Positions 11,301 to 23,479 of a stretch of DNA of 64,000 bases are shown here, one piece after another (positions within the stretch are counted from its first letter, which is position 1; every line of letters starts with the position of its first letter). A model generated the notes under the pieces. It saw nothing but the letters and a program-made list of their open reading frames with translations, was not told where the DNA came from and did not search any database. Source of the DNA: Capsicum annuum (lineage: Eukaryota; Streptophyta; Magnoliopsida; Solanales; Solanaceae); the NCBI RefSeq assembly GCF_002878395.1, contig NC_061118.1, positions 85,882,521-85,946,520 of the forward strand, read 5' to 3'. The position numbers and the translations under genes are program-made.

Positions 11301-11884
11301 TCTTGGGTGAGAACAAAACTTGCCAATAATTTTTGTGGATGATATATTGCCTCGGCAAGTGAAAGCCTCAAAATCTATGGTAAAAAGTTCATGCATGCTA
11401 TGTTGGGGACCATAGTAGACATCCAAGACATTATGCCCAAAATTTTCTAAAATAAAATTAAAAGAAAGAGGAAGCATGATTGTAAAAATTTTATTAGAGG
11501 GTTTCATGTTGGTGATGATATGATCTTCTTTATCTCTAGGTTAAGAATTGTCATGAAGAAGCATAAAACCAAGTGTTCGGGCCTATTTGTGGTCACGAAT
11601 GTCTATCCAATAGGAGAAATTTAGTTAGAAGATCTAGAGTAGAAGAGCCTATTGTAAATAAGCAAAGATTGAATCATTACCATATTTGTGGACCCGGAGT
11701 TTCTAAGGTTGAGTTGCTATGGTTAAAGGATCACAAATAATGAAAAAGTAATGTCGTGCCGTGACTATAACTAAGGCATTTTTTGGGACGCAACCCAAGG
11801 TTTATTATTGGTGGATTCTAGTGATTTAGATAATAATTTAAGTTCTTTTAGGGTGTTTGCAGGTAATATTAAAAGTTAGAAAGG
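11301..11884 (+). pseudogene. Integrase C-terminal end joined to protease by deletion
   Basis: After the protease end, RT, RNase H and most of integrase are gone. From about 11495 the sequence reads GFHVGDDMIFFISRLRIVMKKHKTKCSGLFVVTNVYPIGEI, the integrase C-terminal SH3-like end. VNKQRLNHYH (about 11655-11685) and the post-integrase block gtcgtgccgtgac (about 11754) follow. From about 11760 to 11884 no gene is seen, only sequence resembling the usual post-integrase region. The short bridge 11301-11490 is too worn to place. Confidence 0.65.
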
Positions 11885-13015
11885 GTCACGACCCAAAAGG
11901 GCCTAGCCTTGATGGGTATCTCAAGTCCTATGTGGATTGGAGATTAATCCCTGCACCTAACTAAACGAAATACACCACACCCCAAGGTCGGCTAAAATTC
12001 GAACATATAACAAGATAGCGTACAGTAGTCTAAGAATATTTTAAATGTATGTCCATAACCAACCATCGATAATCAGTCGACCGACTGACTAAGTAACACC
12101 GCCCAATAGCCAATAAAGTCCAAACAAATCCTTCTAAACTATGATCCAAAACTAAATATCAAAAAAATGTTGGGACATGCCTCCAAAAATAGCCAAAAAC
12201 CAAATCTAAGGGAATAGTCAAAATGTAAAGGAAACCATAATCATGAAATAGGGTCATCCAAAGTATACAAGCTCACCACTTCAATCTGACTTGCTAGTTG
12301 ATCTCGAACCCAAATCACTGAGTAGGAGGAGTAGAAGTATGAACAATTCCTACATTTCGTAGGGATACAACATCCGAAGATAGCTAGCGGGGTGAACGCT
12401 AGCATGAAACTTGGTGATAAGGATAACATAATGATATGCTCAATAGTTTAAAATCTTTCAAAAACAAATGGATATAGTGAAATGCATAAACATAAATATA
12501 TATATATATATATATATATCACATGCCAGAATAGGGAACAAGGATTAACATGCTTTTCAAAACTTTAGCCTGGATTGTGTAGTTCAACCGTCATATAATA
12601 GTACCCATGGGATATAAGGGCCCCAACTCTCACCCTTTGGTCAGGCCTCAATGTGTACAACTGCACGAATCATAGAATAATCTCATATATATGTACATAG
12701 GGGACTCTAACCCGCCAGCATATACCAAGGTGAATTAAGCACCCAATCATATCATGATTTATGAGGGACTCAAACCTCCTTAATCATGAAATAATAATAA
12801 GGGGGCTCGAACCTTCCTGGTCACTTTAACTCCCACACTGGCAAATGTGGTTTCCAGTTTTGGTCACTCGGATCTCTACCTTCACAACTCAGTTACAAAA
12901 CCCTTATTATAGCGCAATTAAAACAAGTATCAAACATTCTCATTCATTTAACCACCATCCATATTAATGCATATAATATTGGTATCATCATACCAACTAC
13001 AGTTGTGATGTCTCC
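11885..13015 (-). repeat. Downstream half of a chromovirus-type LTR, minus orientation
   Basis: The minus strand shares ordered blocks with LTR G (42330-43329): an AACTGGAAAC block, a GTTCACCCCGCTAGCTATCTT-type block (G: tttacccgctaacttatctt), TCTACTCCTCCTAC, a GGTGAGCTTGTATAC-type block, and GGAGGCATGTCCCAAC (G: GGGGGCATGTCCCAAC). It ends in TTTGGGTCGTGAC near 11885. The upstream half with the U3 word repeats is missing: at 13015 it abuts the end of element B's 3' LTR. Confidence 0.65.
12495..12519. repeat. (AT)n microsatellite
   Basis: An uninterrupted AT dinucleotide run. It sits at the place where LTR G has its own TA/TG microsatellite (42590-42614), so an unstable dinucleotide tract is probably a family trait. 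Confidence 0.9.
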
Positions 13016-14609
13016 CAAAACTAACCTCCTAAAAAGTATGCAGTGGTCGATGTCAAATGTAGTAACCAAACTAGGTTGGGATCAAACCTATAAGGAAGAT
13101 GCTGAATAGTTTCTTAACTTGATGTAATTCATGAGCATCAAAGAAAAGTAAATGGGGAATTTAGGAAGTAATTAGTAGGTAGTAACTGAACTTGAGCGTT
13201 TTCAGTTGTAAATAATAGAATACAAACACTTGGACTCTATTCCCTTGTCTACTTAACTCCGTAAATTTCTCGTGTTCAACCCACTTATTCTGCTGCTCTG
13301 TATGTAAAGTTGATAAGTTATGTATTACCAACATACTTTTAAACATAATTGATAAATCTCACCCTTTACCTTGTGGGTTTCAGTGTATCGCCTTATTACT
13401 CCTTGTCTATGACTTCAGTTCAACTCTCACATTTTTAGTCTCAAGTTGGTTAGATGAGATAGAAGAATAGTAATAATGGAGGTGAATCTCAAATTATTGT
13501 CTTAATCCTCTTTTCCCAACTAAAAACTCCCTTATGAGGATGTTTACGAATATAGGCTATCCTCAATCTTCTACGGTAGCTTTGAGGTGAATTTATATGA
13601 AAAAGATTAAGATACATGCAATTTACTTTAAAACATATGAAGCTCCGACTTCCCTTACATAGTTAATCCACCAGGTATCCCACAACCCTAGTAAGGAAAG
13701 TTAGCCGCTTATGTTCATTCAACAATCTATGATAACCACTACGAAAAGCATGTAATTAATTGAGCAATAATAAGAAGAATAAAATTCTAAATCTACTAAT
13801 GAATAATAACCCAAACTTTCAAGAACAAAAGAAAAAGTATGTAATATTGTATCTTGGAATGTCAAAAGATGTTTAAAATGTAACCTAATAAATGATAAAC
13901 CCTAGGGTATTTATCGTATCTCAAAAATACTCTGAAATCCAAATAAAAATGGGAAAGGCAAAGTTATGTCGGCACATGATACGACTCCCTCATCAACTCA
14001 TACCATTATCATACAAGTTATACCCTGCCTCTTATTACTATTCTAGTGTCTGATCTCCCAAGGATTCAAATTTTTGTTCTTCTTATGACTTCTATTCATG
14101 GATCTTAACTTGACCATAGGACTCGTGGACTTCATTTGTATCCACCTAGGACTTTTGTCTTTCCAAACTTTGAATACTAGTATGTTTACAGTCTCCTTAT
14201 ATGAGTCGTACTTAGACTTTTAAATCATATACTTCTAAGATCTTGAATGGTAGATTTATATTTTGTTATTCTTATGATTCCTTGTCATGACCTGTACCTT
14301 TATCTTACGACTAGGATGCTTGAGTTGTATCTTCTTCATACTTAGATTCTCAGTTTGTCTTTGGATTCTGTTATGCTTACAATCCATCCTATGTGTCTTA
14401 TAGTGTATTGATGACTCGTAAGATTACTCGTATCTTGATCAGGCTTTGTCATTATAGGGTTTTTTCTTCTATTTTTGTCCTAACACTATTATAGACCTAT
14501 TTTACCTGCAATAAATATCAAAGTGCATTATATCTACTAAAACAACCTAAGTCTACGCATAAATTCTAGGTTTTAAGCATTCAAAGTATTTTGTTTCCAT
14601 GACACATCA
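13016..14609 (-). repeat. 3' LTR of element B
   Basis: The minus strand starts TGATGTGTCATGGAAAC at 14609, right after ...ACACGTGAAAGTCTAAG. It ends in the family signature GGTTTGATCCCAACC, GGGTTACTAC-type and GGTTAGTTTTG at 13016. The last ~420 bp match the 5' LTR piece at 24827-25245, so the pair defines the element. Words such as tatgagtcgtac and cttatgactcgt are scattered in its U3 (about 13960-14440). Confidence 0.8.
13906..13916 (-). promoter_or_regulatory. TATA-like box in element B 3' LTR
   Basis: The minus strand reads ACGATAAATACCCTAGGG, about 700 bp inside the LTR, after the dyad-word zone. Motif and position only. Confidence 0.4.
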
Positions 14610-16169
14610 ACATCTTCAACTTAGACTTTCACGTGTCCTCAGGCAAACAGAAATCAAAAACTAAAACAAAGAAACGATGCTTAAACTAGAAGATCATAAG
14701 CTACCCATGGCAGTGATTTGAATTTAATTTTCTCATACATTATTCCCCTCTCCTAATCTCACTTTTCAATAATCAAATTGTGTCTAATGATTTAGCACAC
14801 TAAGAAACACAAAGGAATACAATGATGGCATTACATTAGTTACAGACTACCGGGCATCAACACAAGCCACATTAACCAAATAAACTAGAAAACTATGAAC
14901 ACAACCCACGTGTGCTCACAGTCAAGGAAATCTAATTCACTCAACTAAGATTAATCAATTAATTCAGGGATATAACAAACAACACTCTCGCTAGCAAAGA
15001 AGTATTATCGGTGTATACAGAATACCATAGGCTTGCCTATATGCTCTCTTCCTAAGTTTTCAGATAGTCAAAGTAGGATCACTAAAGGACTTCATTCATC
15101 ATGTAACATAGGTTAGGGGTTGGTATGGTATCCTTATGGAGATTTATTTAGTGACTCATGCCTTCTAGACACTACGCTTTATTTGGGGTCCAGTGATTTT
15201 CCACTTTTCCATCAATTTTATTTCTTCCCTTATGTCTCTCTTTTTATTATAAAGAATAGGATTGAGTCAGGTACGGTTGTCTCACTTTATTTTTCTTTTC
15301 TTTATCTTTTGTTTTAAATTTTTATTCTTAGCATACCTGTCCTCTTTCATTTTTAATTCTACCTTTCTTTCTTCATTCTTGTCTTTTCTACGCACCCATA
15401 TAATAGCCGCCCTCAAACTTAGGCGATTTTCTTGAGATAAGATATACAGTATCCAAGGAGTATAGGGCCAAAATACGTTCATTGTAGAAATGGGAATGTG
15501 AAATTAGTGTATTAAACAAAAGATAGTCAATTAAGGCTCAAATATTTTGATCAAAGAGATTTATGTTATTTGTTAGGCATTTAGGCTCCAGTTGACTTAA
15601 AAAAAAAATGGACTATGGTCATTTCCTACTCAACTATCCTAGACTTAGGTAAAAGTAACCGGGTAAGTTCTAGACTCTAGTACACTGGGAACTCAGTAAT
15701 ACCTCAAACACACTCGCATGGGGTTACATTGCTAAGTACTAGTTATCCAGTTATGCAACTATTTCTCCTAATTGTTCTATACCTGATCATTATTCCATTA
15801 TCAGATTCACAATGGTCACACACATACACAAATCACACAGTTACCAAAAATTTAGGAGGTGTCTCAAATTTTCAACATAATTCTTTCAAAAGCTAGTCTC
15901 AAATTTTCAGCACAATTCCTTCAAAAGGTAAGACTTTTAGAATAATCATTTCCACTTAAAACTCAATCATGTTTCAAAACTCATAAATCACATTCAAAAC
16001 CTCGATTCATTACAATCTATTTCAAAATCAAATAAAAAATAAAAAAATTAGTTTTCTACCATTGGTGCATATTTTCTCTCTATTTTAGCCCTTTGTCAGC
16101 ACTAAACCTACAATCCAAATAGACTTTCAGTTACTTAGATTTTTTAGCTACTTCTAGATATTTGGAATT
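14610..16169 (-). other. 3' non-coding region of element B
   Basis: No gene recognised. It lies between the post-integrase gene and the 3' LTR. Read on the minus strand it has an A/G-rich stretch (about 15285-15400), a block AAGCCTATGGTATTC (about 15025-15040) also found in element A (about 7098-7115), and gtttgcctgaggacacgtg just before the LTR, where the polypurine tract would be (now worn). Short open frames here are not supported. Confidence 0.5.
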
Positions 16170-18385
16170 AGAAATGCAGCCCCATCCCCTATCTAAAAAT
16201 GCTGGCACTATCCCTAGTTCCAAAAAATATAAACAAAGGATGAGAATTCATACCTAGGTGCTCAAGGCATCGACTCATGCAGTATCAGTATATGAGCCCT
16301 CTGGTCAGGTCTAACTCTCCTCAGCAATCATCCCATTAACCATCGGAACTGAGCCAATAACAATGGTCGATAGCAAAACCATGTCCCCCTTAGCATTAAT
16401 AATTGGTGGTCTTGAGCCACTGGCTCCTGCATCTATCTCATAGACCTATACCTACCAGTCCTGCTCATCTTGTAGGCTCACTGCCTTAGCCTTTTACTTA
16501 TCATCCTTCTCCTCATACCCTTTCTTTTTTCTCTCTCTCCTATCTTCTTAGGTCTCCACTCGAGTCTTCTTAATCGGGCATACAATAGCCCAAATAATAT
16601 CCAGATGGAATATGAGCACAACTATCTCAATCATAGGATCTGGAATCACTGGTCTGTTATATAGCTCCACGATCATCTTCTTAATATCAGCAACTTCAGT
16701 CATGATCTAAGTAATGTCAAGTATTTTCCCTCTACCTAACTGTCGAGTAATCCCTGATTCAAATGCATCAAGTCATCCTTGGACCCATTTGTCTAGGTTA
16801 GCCAGCTGCATATCTACCGAGGAATTCATACCCTCTTCTATATTGCAGACCTTTTCTACCAGCATACTTAGTCGGGCCATGGCCTTGGTCCATGTGGCCT
16901 GTAATATCATAATAAGTCCAGAAGGAATACCTCGTGGCCTAGGTGGTACCGACTATACTACAGAAGGAGCACTATAATTACTTGATGTATCTATCATATA
17001 GTCTTCATCTATCCATCTGGCTCAACAGCCTCAATAGTCTCAGCTTGACCACTCTATTAGAACATATCAAATAACATATCTTCTTTTTACCTTGCCTGTC
17101 TAGCCATCAAGTTTGTTGTATCACAAATTAGCCTAAGGTTTGTAATGTTTGATCCCTCGATTATCTCTTTAACCCTTGGGATCTCTTGTACCCCTGCAAC
17201 CAAACAACGCTGCATAATCATAAGTGGGTATGCTATCAGAGACTTCTCACACCCAACTACTCGATCTCTTATCTCTCAAGCTAAAAATTCTCCAATATGA
17301 AAATCATATCCATCTATGAGGTCGGCTATCAAAGTTGTCCGAACCGGGCTCAAAACATTATCTCCTGTAGTAGGACAAAACCTGTGTCAGGCAAACATCC
17401 GCTGTGCCTTGGCCTCAAACATAAGAGTATTCTTTTTATCCTTTGGCAAACTGCTCTGGGATCTCCAACAATGCACACTGCATTCTCACCAATAGACGTT
17501 ATATGCTCTGTAATCCATCGTAAATAGCCCATCTTATAATCCGACCCCATTTGTTTTCAAGTAACATTTATTATCTTCTCCAGATGATAGTCCATTTCAC
17601 CAATGTTTATCAAAGGCTAATAATCCAGTCCGTACAAGAATCTACCAATAGTGGGTGGGGAAATGTCTACTCGCACTCCCCAAATAGTTAGTAAAGGAAT
17701 AGGATCGCCACCTTTTCATAATTGACCCTGTAGATACTATCACTTTAACTCGCCCTTGTACAATGCATAAAATTCTCATACTAGTACCTCACTGTACTAC
17801 CTAGGAGAAGTAGTCATCCAATCGAATTTGTACCCACAGAATCTCTCCTCAAATCTAGGAAACTTCGTCATCCCAGTAGTCGTTAGTCTTCTCTCGAGGT
17901 ACAAATTTCTTTTAATTTTGCCAGTTGGCAGTTTTTTCAGTGTATCATTAAATGTCTCCTGCATGCCAGGGAACCCCAATCATTCAATGGTAGGAACTAG
18001 AGCAGTGGTAAGTGCTAGGAGAGGATCTTGTCTATCAATCAGTGTAGCAGTGACCTTTTTTATACCATTAGCATTTTCAGAACATTCTTCTTTAGAACTA
18101 GATATAGTATCATCTTCAGCATGTAAAGGTAGAGGCTAGTAAGGAGAGGAGATTGTCGGGTTCTTTCTCCTCGAACCCCATGGAGGTGTTTCCTCCAAAG
18201 TTGCTATCTTTTTTCCCTTTGCAGCCTTTTGTGTCTTTGGATTAATCTTTCCTTTCTGTGGGTATTTTTATAATTCATCACTACTAGTGGATGACTCAGT
18301 GCCTTAGAACTGGTAAATTGTACCTTTTTGTTTCTCTTTTTAGGCACTTGTTTTGAGTAGGATACATTTTTTGGAGACATTGTAC
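16170..18385 (-). pseudogene. Extra gene downstream of integrase (env-like position) in element B, broken
   Basis: Read on the minus strand from about 18380: a lysine/serine-rich N-terminal part starting MSPKNV, then a block LYLERRLTTTGM..PRFEERF..FDWM (about 17900-17810), then VRVDISPPTIGRFLYG (about 17665-17615), then a region counterpart to a helical core, and a C-terminal coiled-coil-like stretch (LVEKVCNIEEGM..LDAFESG, about 16870-16750). The order resembles predicted plant proteins named 'putative plant transposon protein', which often begin MxPK and contain ERR..FDWM, VDISPTTI.RFLYG and a coiled coil. Athila elements carry an env-like gene in this position. I see no clear signal peptide or membrane segment. 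Stops and frameshifts break it. A weaker copy is in element H. Confidence 0.5.
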
Positions 18386-19886
18386 TAGAAAGTACACATT
18401 TATTAGTAAGTAATTTAAGAAAAGAAAGAAAAATAAGAAATTAAAGTTCAATATGCATGTTTAGTATAGGGTATGAGTAGGGGGTACTAGTCCTATGGAA
18501 TGGGTACAACTCATATGTCTGAGGCATATGATGTTCAGTGTATTGATGATTGTTCACTGCTCTATTTATGAGTCCTCCTAATGTGTCGTACATATAAGGT
18601 ATGACTTTTTACCAACAGTCGTAAGTAGTCAAAAAACAATTCTATTATATATGATATCTATCCAGGTCCTTATGAATTCAATGTACAAGGAGTATGGTAA
18701 GGATACGAATCAATTAGGTAAGTTGTACCAATACCAGAATACATACTCAGTTAGACTTCTATGTTGTCAGCGGGTATGATTTTTCTTACAACTTGTTAAT
18801 TTTAGGTACAAGTCATAAGATGTCTTGTATCCACTACAACATAGAGGTTCAACTTTATAGTTGACTCCAAATCAAATTTCCCAAACTACCCATCTATTGT
18901 ACTACAATAACATCCCCATATTAGTCAGAAAATACACAATCTTTAACACAAAACATCAAAACTGTTTTCCAACTTTTATTTTCAAGTTAAACCTATAAAC
19001 TAGGGTTTCAAATTGAAATATTCAAGCAAATTCAACTAAAAGCAAGTTAAACCCATCTCACATCATCAATAACAACTTGAAATAAAGAGCATTTATGTTC
19101 AAGAACTTACTTGAATCGTTAATAAATTAGGGTGCTTGAGTTTTTTATTTATCCCCTTAAATTCGTACCTCGTTTTGTTCAATTTGACGAATTCAAAGAA
19201 GTTGATAAATTTTTAACAATGATTTTCTGCCTTTATCTTGAAGATCGATAAAAAATAGAGGTGTTTTGGTTTAGAGTTGATTCGTATAGAGGGTACCCAA
19301 ATCGGGTACCCTTTTGGCTTTTAAACCATGTTTTAGACTAGGTTGACTCGTGATACTGATCTGGTAAGCTTGGGTACTAGTCATGTGTATGACTCGTACC
19401 TAGGCTTAAGGGTCGTTTCTTCAACTCGTATGGACCTAGAAATTTACCTGGGTCCTTGAGTAGATACTACTCAATGTGATAAGTTATACCTTGAGGGTAT
19501 GACTCATTCTGAGAATTGTATTCATTCCAAAATCTTTTACCTGATTTTAAATTTTCTCTCAGGTCCTTACGAATCCTACTCATGAGTTGTTCCATTTAGA
19601 TATGACTCATGAAGAGTCACTATGACCAACTTTCTTGAATTTTTTGGATTTTTATGCAATCTTTAGTCCGACACACTGAACAAAAATATTACCCTATAAG
19701 TAAATAAGTACAAAAACATGGGTTGCCTCGCACATAGAACTTGATTTAATGTCAAATCATGACGTGGAAAAGTTGGGTACTCAGATATTACCAACTATCC
19801 TCATGGATTGCCACCCATCCAGTACTTGATTTAACATCACGACATAATATAATAACCTTTGTTACTTAGCTTTCACCAAGGTTTAT
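18386..19886 (-). other. Spacer with dyad words between integrase and extra gene (element B)
   Basis: No gene. Repeated words of the gggtacgactcgtaccc type, in both orientations and variously worn, fill about 18470-18850 and 19310-19660. A duplicated conserved block (minus strand CATGA..TTAAATCAAGT) sits at about 19738-19763 and 19833-19850, just after the integrase end. Elements H (46140-47600) and K (63540-64000) have the same layout. Confidence 0.6.
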
Positions 19887-21099
19887 CTAAAAATTGACAT
19901 TAATTTCCTTAGTGTTACTAATATAGTGCTTGACTCTTTTCCCATTCACCTTGAATGAGGCTTCACCATCCTGCTTTAATTCTAAAGCACCATATGGAAA
20001 CACTCTTAGCAAATTAAAGGGACCATACAATCTAGACTTCAACTTACCTAGCAACAAGCAAAGCCTTGAATTGTAGAGCAATACCTGGTCACCTTTTTCA
20101 AGGATTCTTTTCTTAATTTTGTAATCATGATGTAGCTTTATCTTTTCCTTTTAAAGTGTAGATCTTTCATACGACCGGAGTTGGAATTCATCCAACTCAT
20201 TCATACTATTCATCCTTGAATTGGTTGCATCTTGCCACTCAAAATTAATCTTTTTCAATGCCCACAGTGCTTTATGTTCAAGCTCAATAGGCAAGTGACA
20301 AGCCTTGTCATAAACTAGCTTATAAGGTGAATCATCAATTAGGGTCTTGAATGCTTTTCGATAAGCCCATAATGCATTATCTAATTTCCATCACCAATCA
20401 GTCCTATTAGCATTCACTGTCTTTGCTAAGATGGACTTAATTTCTCTATTGGACACCTCAACTTGTCTACTGGTCTGCGGATGATAAGGTGTTTCCACCT
20501 TGTGTTTCACTCCATATTTCTCAAGCAGACTTTGGAATATAAGATTACAAAAATGTGACCCACCATCACTAATGATAGCATGTAGGGTGCCAAATCAAGA
20601 AAAAGTATGCTTTTTTTAGGAATACAGTGACACAACGTACCCACCCATTTGGATACATAATCCACATCCACAATTATATACTTCATGCCAAACAAACACA
20701 CAAAAGGACCCATAAAGTGTATACCCCATACATAAAGCTATTACAATTCTAAGATAGAAGTCATAGGAAGTTCATGGCGTCAAGAGATGTTACCTTATCA
20801 TTGACATTGATCACAAGCGGAAGCAAAATTATGTCCATCTTTATATATTGTTTGCCAATAATACCCATATTACAAGATTTTATGGGTAGTGTGGGTTCCT
20901 CTATGATGACCCCCAACTGGCGAAGGATGACAACGCTCAATTATACTCATCATCTCCACCTCAGGTATGCATCTAGGAATAATCCCATCCACATAAATCC
21001 TGAATAGATAAGGCTTATCCCAAAAAATTTTCCTTACCTCGTGCAAAAATTCTTTCTCTGGTGAAAGGAAAGATCTTTTGGAATTGATCATTTGCTAGA
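19887..21099 (-). pseudogene. Integrase of element B, nearly full length, broken
   Basis: The minus strand reads the HHCC domain ERCHPSPVGGHHRGTHTTHKIL (about 20960-20865) with ACDQCQ kept (about 20800). The catalytic core follows: FMGPFVCLFGMKYIIVDVDYV (about 20720-20650), [14 protein letters not shown] sequence (about 20570-20540, frame shifted), and [14 protein letters not shown] (about 20460-20410), so the D,D-35-E positions can be traced. The C-terminal end is VLLYNSRLCLLLGKLKSRLYGPF..VFPYGALELKQDGEASFKVNG (about 20065-19940). Individual stops and frameshifts remove function, but no large part is missing, unlike the other Athila-like copies here. Confidence 0.8.
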
Positions 21100-21620
21100 T
21101 AATTTTCATAGTCTACCAACCAAGGTATTAGATCTTGGGAAGCTAATAATATATATTTAACTATAATCTTTAGCCCATCTTCAACATTCTCCATAGCTTC
21201 CTCCTCAAGCCTAGACAAATGATTTGTAACTTAATTCTCAGTGCCTTTTCTATCCTTGACCTCAAGATTAAATTCTTCCAGAAATAGTACCCACCTAATC
21301 AATCTAGGTTTGGCCTCTTTTTCTCTATTAAGTACCACAATGTTGCATGATCAATGTGCACAATCACCTTTGTCCTAATCAAATAAGACCTAAAATTCTC
21401 ATAGGCAAAAACCACTGCCAACAACTCTTATTCCATCATGGTGTAGTTCTTTTGATCAGTATTTAGTGCCTTTATAGCATAGTAGATGGGATAAAGGATC
21501 TTTTCTTTCCATTGACCTAGTACAGCCTTTAAGGCCAAACTACTCGCGTCACACATAATCTCAAAAGTAAAGGACTAGTCTGGAGATAAAATAATAGGTC
21601 TCTTTCAGACATTCAAATGA
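21100..21620 (-). pseudogene. Ribonuclease H of element B, broken
   Basis: The minus strand has FEIMCDASSLALKAVLGQ (about 21575-21520), ALNTDQKNYTMME, a stop, ELLAVVFAYENFRSYLI (about 21475-21380), a [19 protein letters not shown] block (about 21375-21330) and RLEEEAMENVEDG (about 21215-21175). This is the RNase H order in gypsy elements, with the first catalytic Asp (CDAS) visible. TDH has become IDH. At least one stop lies inside. Confidence 0.75.
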
Positions 21621-22400
21621 CTTAAAGCATGCTTCATTAAACTTAAATTTCACCTCTTTCTTAAGTAGCCTACAAAGAGGGTTGGATTTCTTGGAGAAAT
21701 CCTTGATGAATAGCCTTCTACGAATACCCTTCACAAAAACTAGTGGAGGTGATTTTTAGATCACTTCAATATTTGATCTATATACCTTAATACCCTTTTT
21801 TAAAATTTTGTGCCTAAGGACTATACATTATTTGACCATAAAATGGCACTTTTGTCAGTTAAGCAACTTCCATTCTTTATAACTTCTAAGAGCCTTTTCC
21901 ATGTGTACTAAGAAGTCATCAAAAGAATCACCAACTACTGAAAAATCATACATAAAAAGTTTGATGGTGTCTCTTACCATGTCGGATAAGTATGACATTA
22001 TACATCTCTGAAATGTGGCTATAGTGTTACATAGCTCGAATATTATACGTATGAATGCAAAGGTCCCATAAGGACAAGTGAAGGTTGTATTCTCTTGGTA
22101 TTCAGGTACAATAGTGATTTGGTTATATCTTGAATACCCATTAAGGAAAATGTACCATCATCTGCCCGATAACCTGTCTAATATTTGGTCTATGAAGGGC
22201 ATAGAAAAATGGTCCTTATGAGTCTATGAATTCAATTTTCTGTAATCCATGCATGCTCTCTATCATGTGACTAGCCTCACTGGAACTAGCTCATTCTTCT
22301 CATTAGGAACAATATTAATACCACCTTTCTTTGGAATAATTGCACTAGACTGGCCCACTAAATATCAGTAATGAGATACACTACAGCAGTATCCAACCAC
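21621..22400 (-). pseudogene. Reverse transcriptase of element B, broken active site
   Basis: The minus strand reads IIPKKGGINIVPNEKNELVPV (about 22345-22285), CMDYRKLNS, a stop, DHFSMPFIDQILDRLSG (about 22210-22160), FLNGYSRYNQI (first catalytic Asp changed to Asn), TTFTCPYGTFAF, and LFMYDFSVVGDSFDD (about 21970-21930). In the last, the first Asp of the FMDD motif is Tyr. Two of the three catalytic aspartates are therefore lost. Thumb and connection follow to about 21640 (FKSFECL). It is bounded by protease upstream and RNase H downstream. Confidence 0.8.
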
Positions 22401-23479
22401 TTGATTATCTTTTTCTTTACCACCTTCTGTATAAGAAGATTGACTCAATATTGATGCTCTATACTCAGAATATAATCCTGCTCAAGTTGAATTTTATGAT
22501 TACAAATACCAAGTGGTATAGCCATAATATCTGTAATGGACCAGCCTATGGCCCTTTTAAATCTCAATAGGACTAATAACAAATTTTCTACTACTTATCA
22601 CATAAATTAGCAGCAATGATAATCAACAAAGTATTGTTGGCTACCAAAAATGCATATTGTAGATAAGAAAGAAGAGTCTTTAACTCTAAGACGGATAGCT
22701 CCTCAATGGATGGACGAGCAGGTGGAGTAATTTTATTCTTCAAATCCAAATCAAGATTCTTTGGTACATAAGTGCAAGAACTACTCCAATAGAGAGCATA
22801 TACCATCTCATCATAGTCCTCAATACTATCACTATCAAAGTTCATGAGCACAGTTGCTAGAGCATTAACACCCAACCTCTCTTCAATAAGAATAGTATCA
22901 GAAATATCATCCCAAGTTGCAACTATATCAATATCATGGAAAAGGTTTATTTCTTCATCAAACATATCAGTCACTAATATCACTCTTAACTCATCAGTCT
23001 GATTCATGGGTTTCCATATATTGGATATCACTTATTCATTCATATGACCTTGCTCCAAATCAATCAACGTCCTTCCTGTAGCCAAGAATGGTCTTACCAA
23101 AATAATTGGGACTTGAAATTCCACTTCCCAATCGAATATCACAAAATCCACAAGAAATATGAATGAAGCCATCTTTACTAATACGTTATATAAAATACCA
23201 GCTAGCATCTTCATTGTCCTACCTAACATTACTGATCTCATAGTTGTTGGTTTACGTGCTCGAAACCCTAACTTTTTAAACACTACAAATGGCATGAGGT
23301 TAATGCCAGCACCCAAATCAGGTATGCATGAGAGAACTCGAAATATCCAATGGTGCAGGTATAGTGAATGCGATAGGATCCTCCTTCTTCTCCACCAATG
23401 ATCTAGTAGTTGTAGCATTGTAGTGATAAATATTGTTGACTCGCTCATAGCTAACTGACCTCTTCTTAGTTATTAGATC
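22401..23479 (-). pseudogene. Aspartic protease of element B
   Basis: On the minus strand 23448-23032 reads PDLGAGINLMPFVVFKKLGF (about 23335-23275), with the protease Asp-Leu-Gly-Ala kept, then KPTTMRSVMLGRTMK..GILYNVLVKMASFIF..DFVIFDWEVE and PFLATGRTLIDLEQG. A stop at about 23032 separates it from 23031-22591, the long protease-RT linker with LDLDLKNKITPPARPSIEE and LLSYLQYAFLVANNTLLIIIAANL. This is the best-kept protease of the Athila-like copies here. About 22590-22401 continues as worn linker into RT. Confidence 0.8.

Noticed and set aside
15120..15482. Two short open frames on opposite strands
   Set aside because: They overlap in a low-complexity A/G-rich tract of the 3' non-coding region of element B, with no motif.
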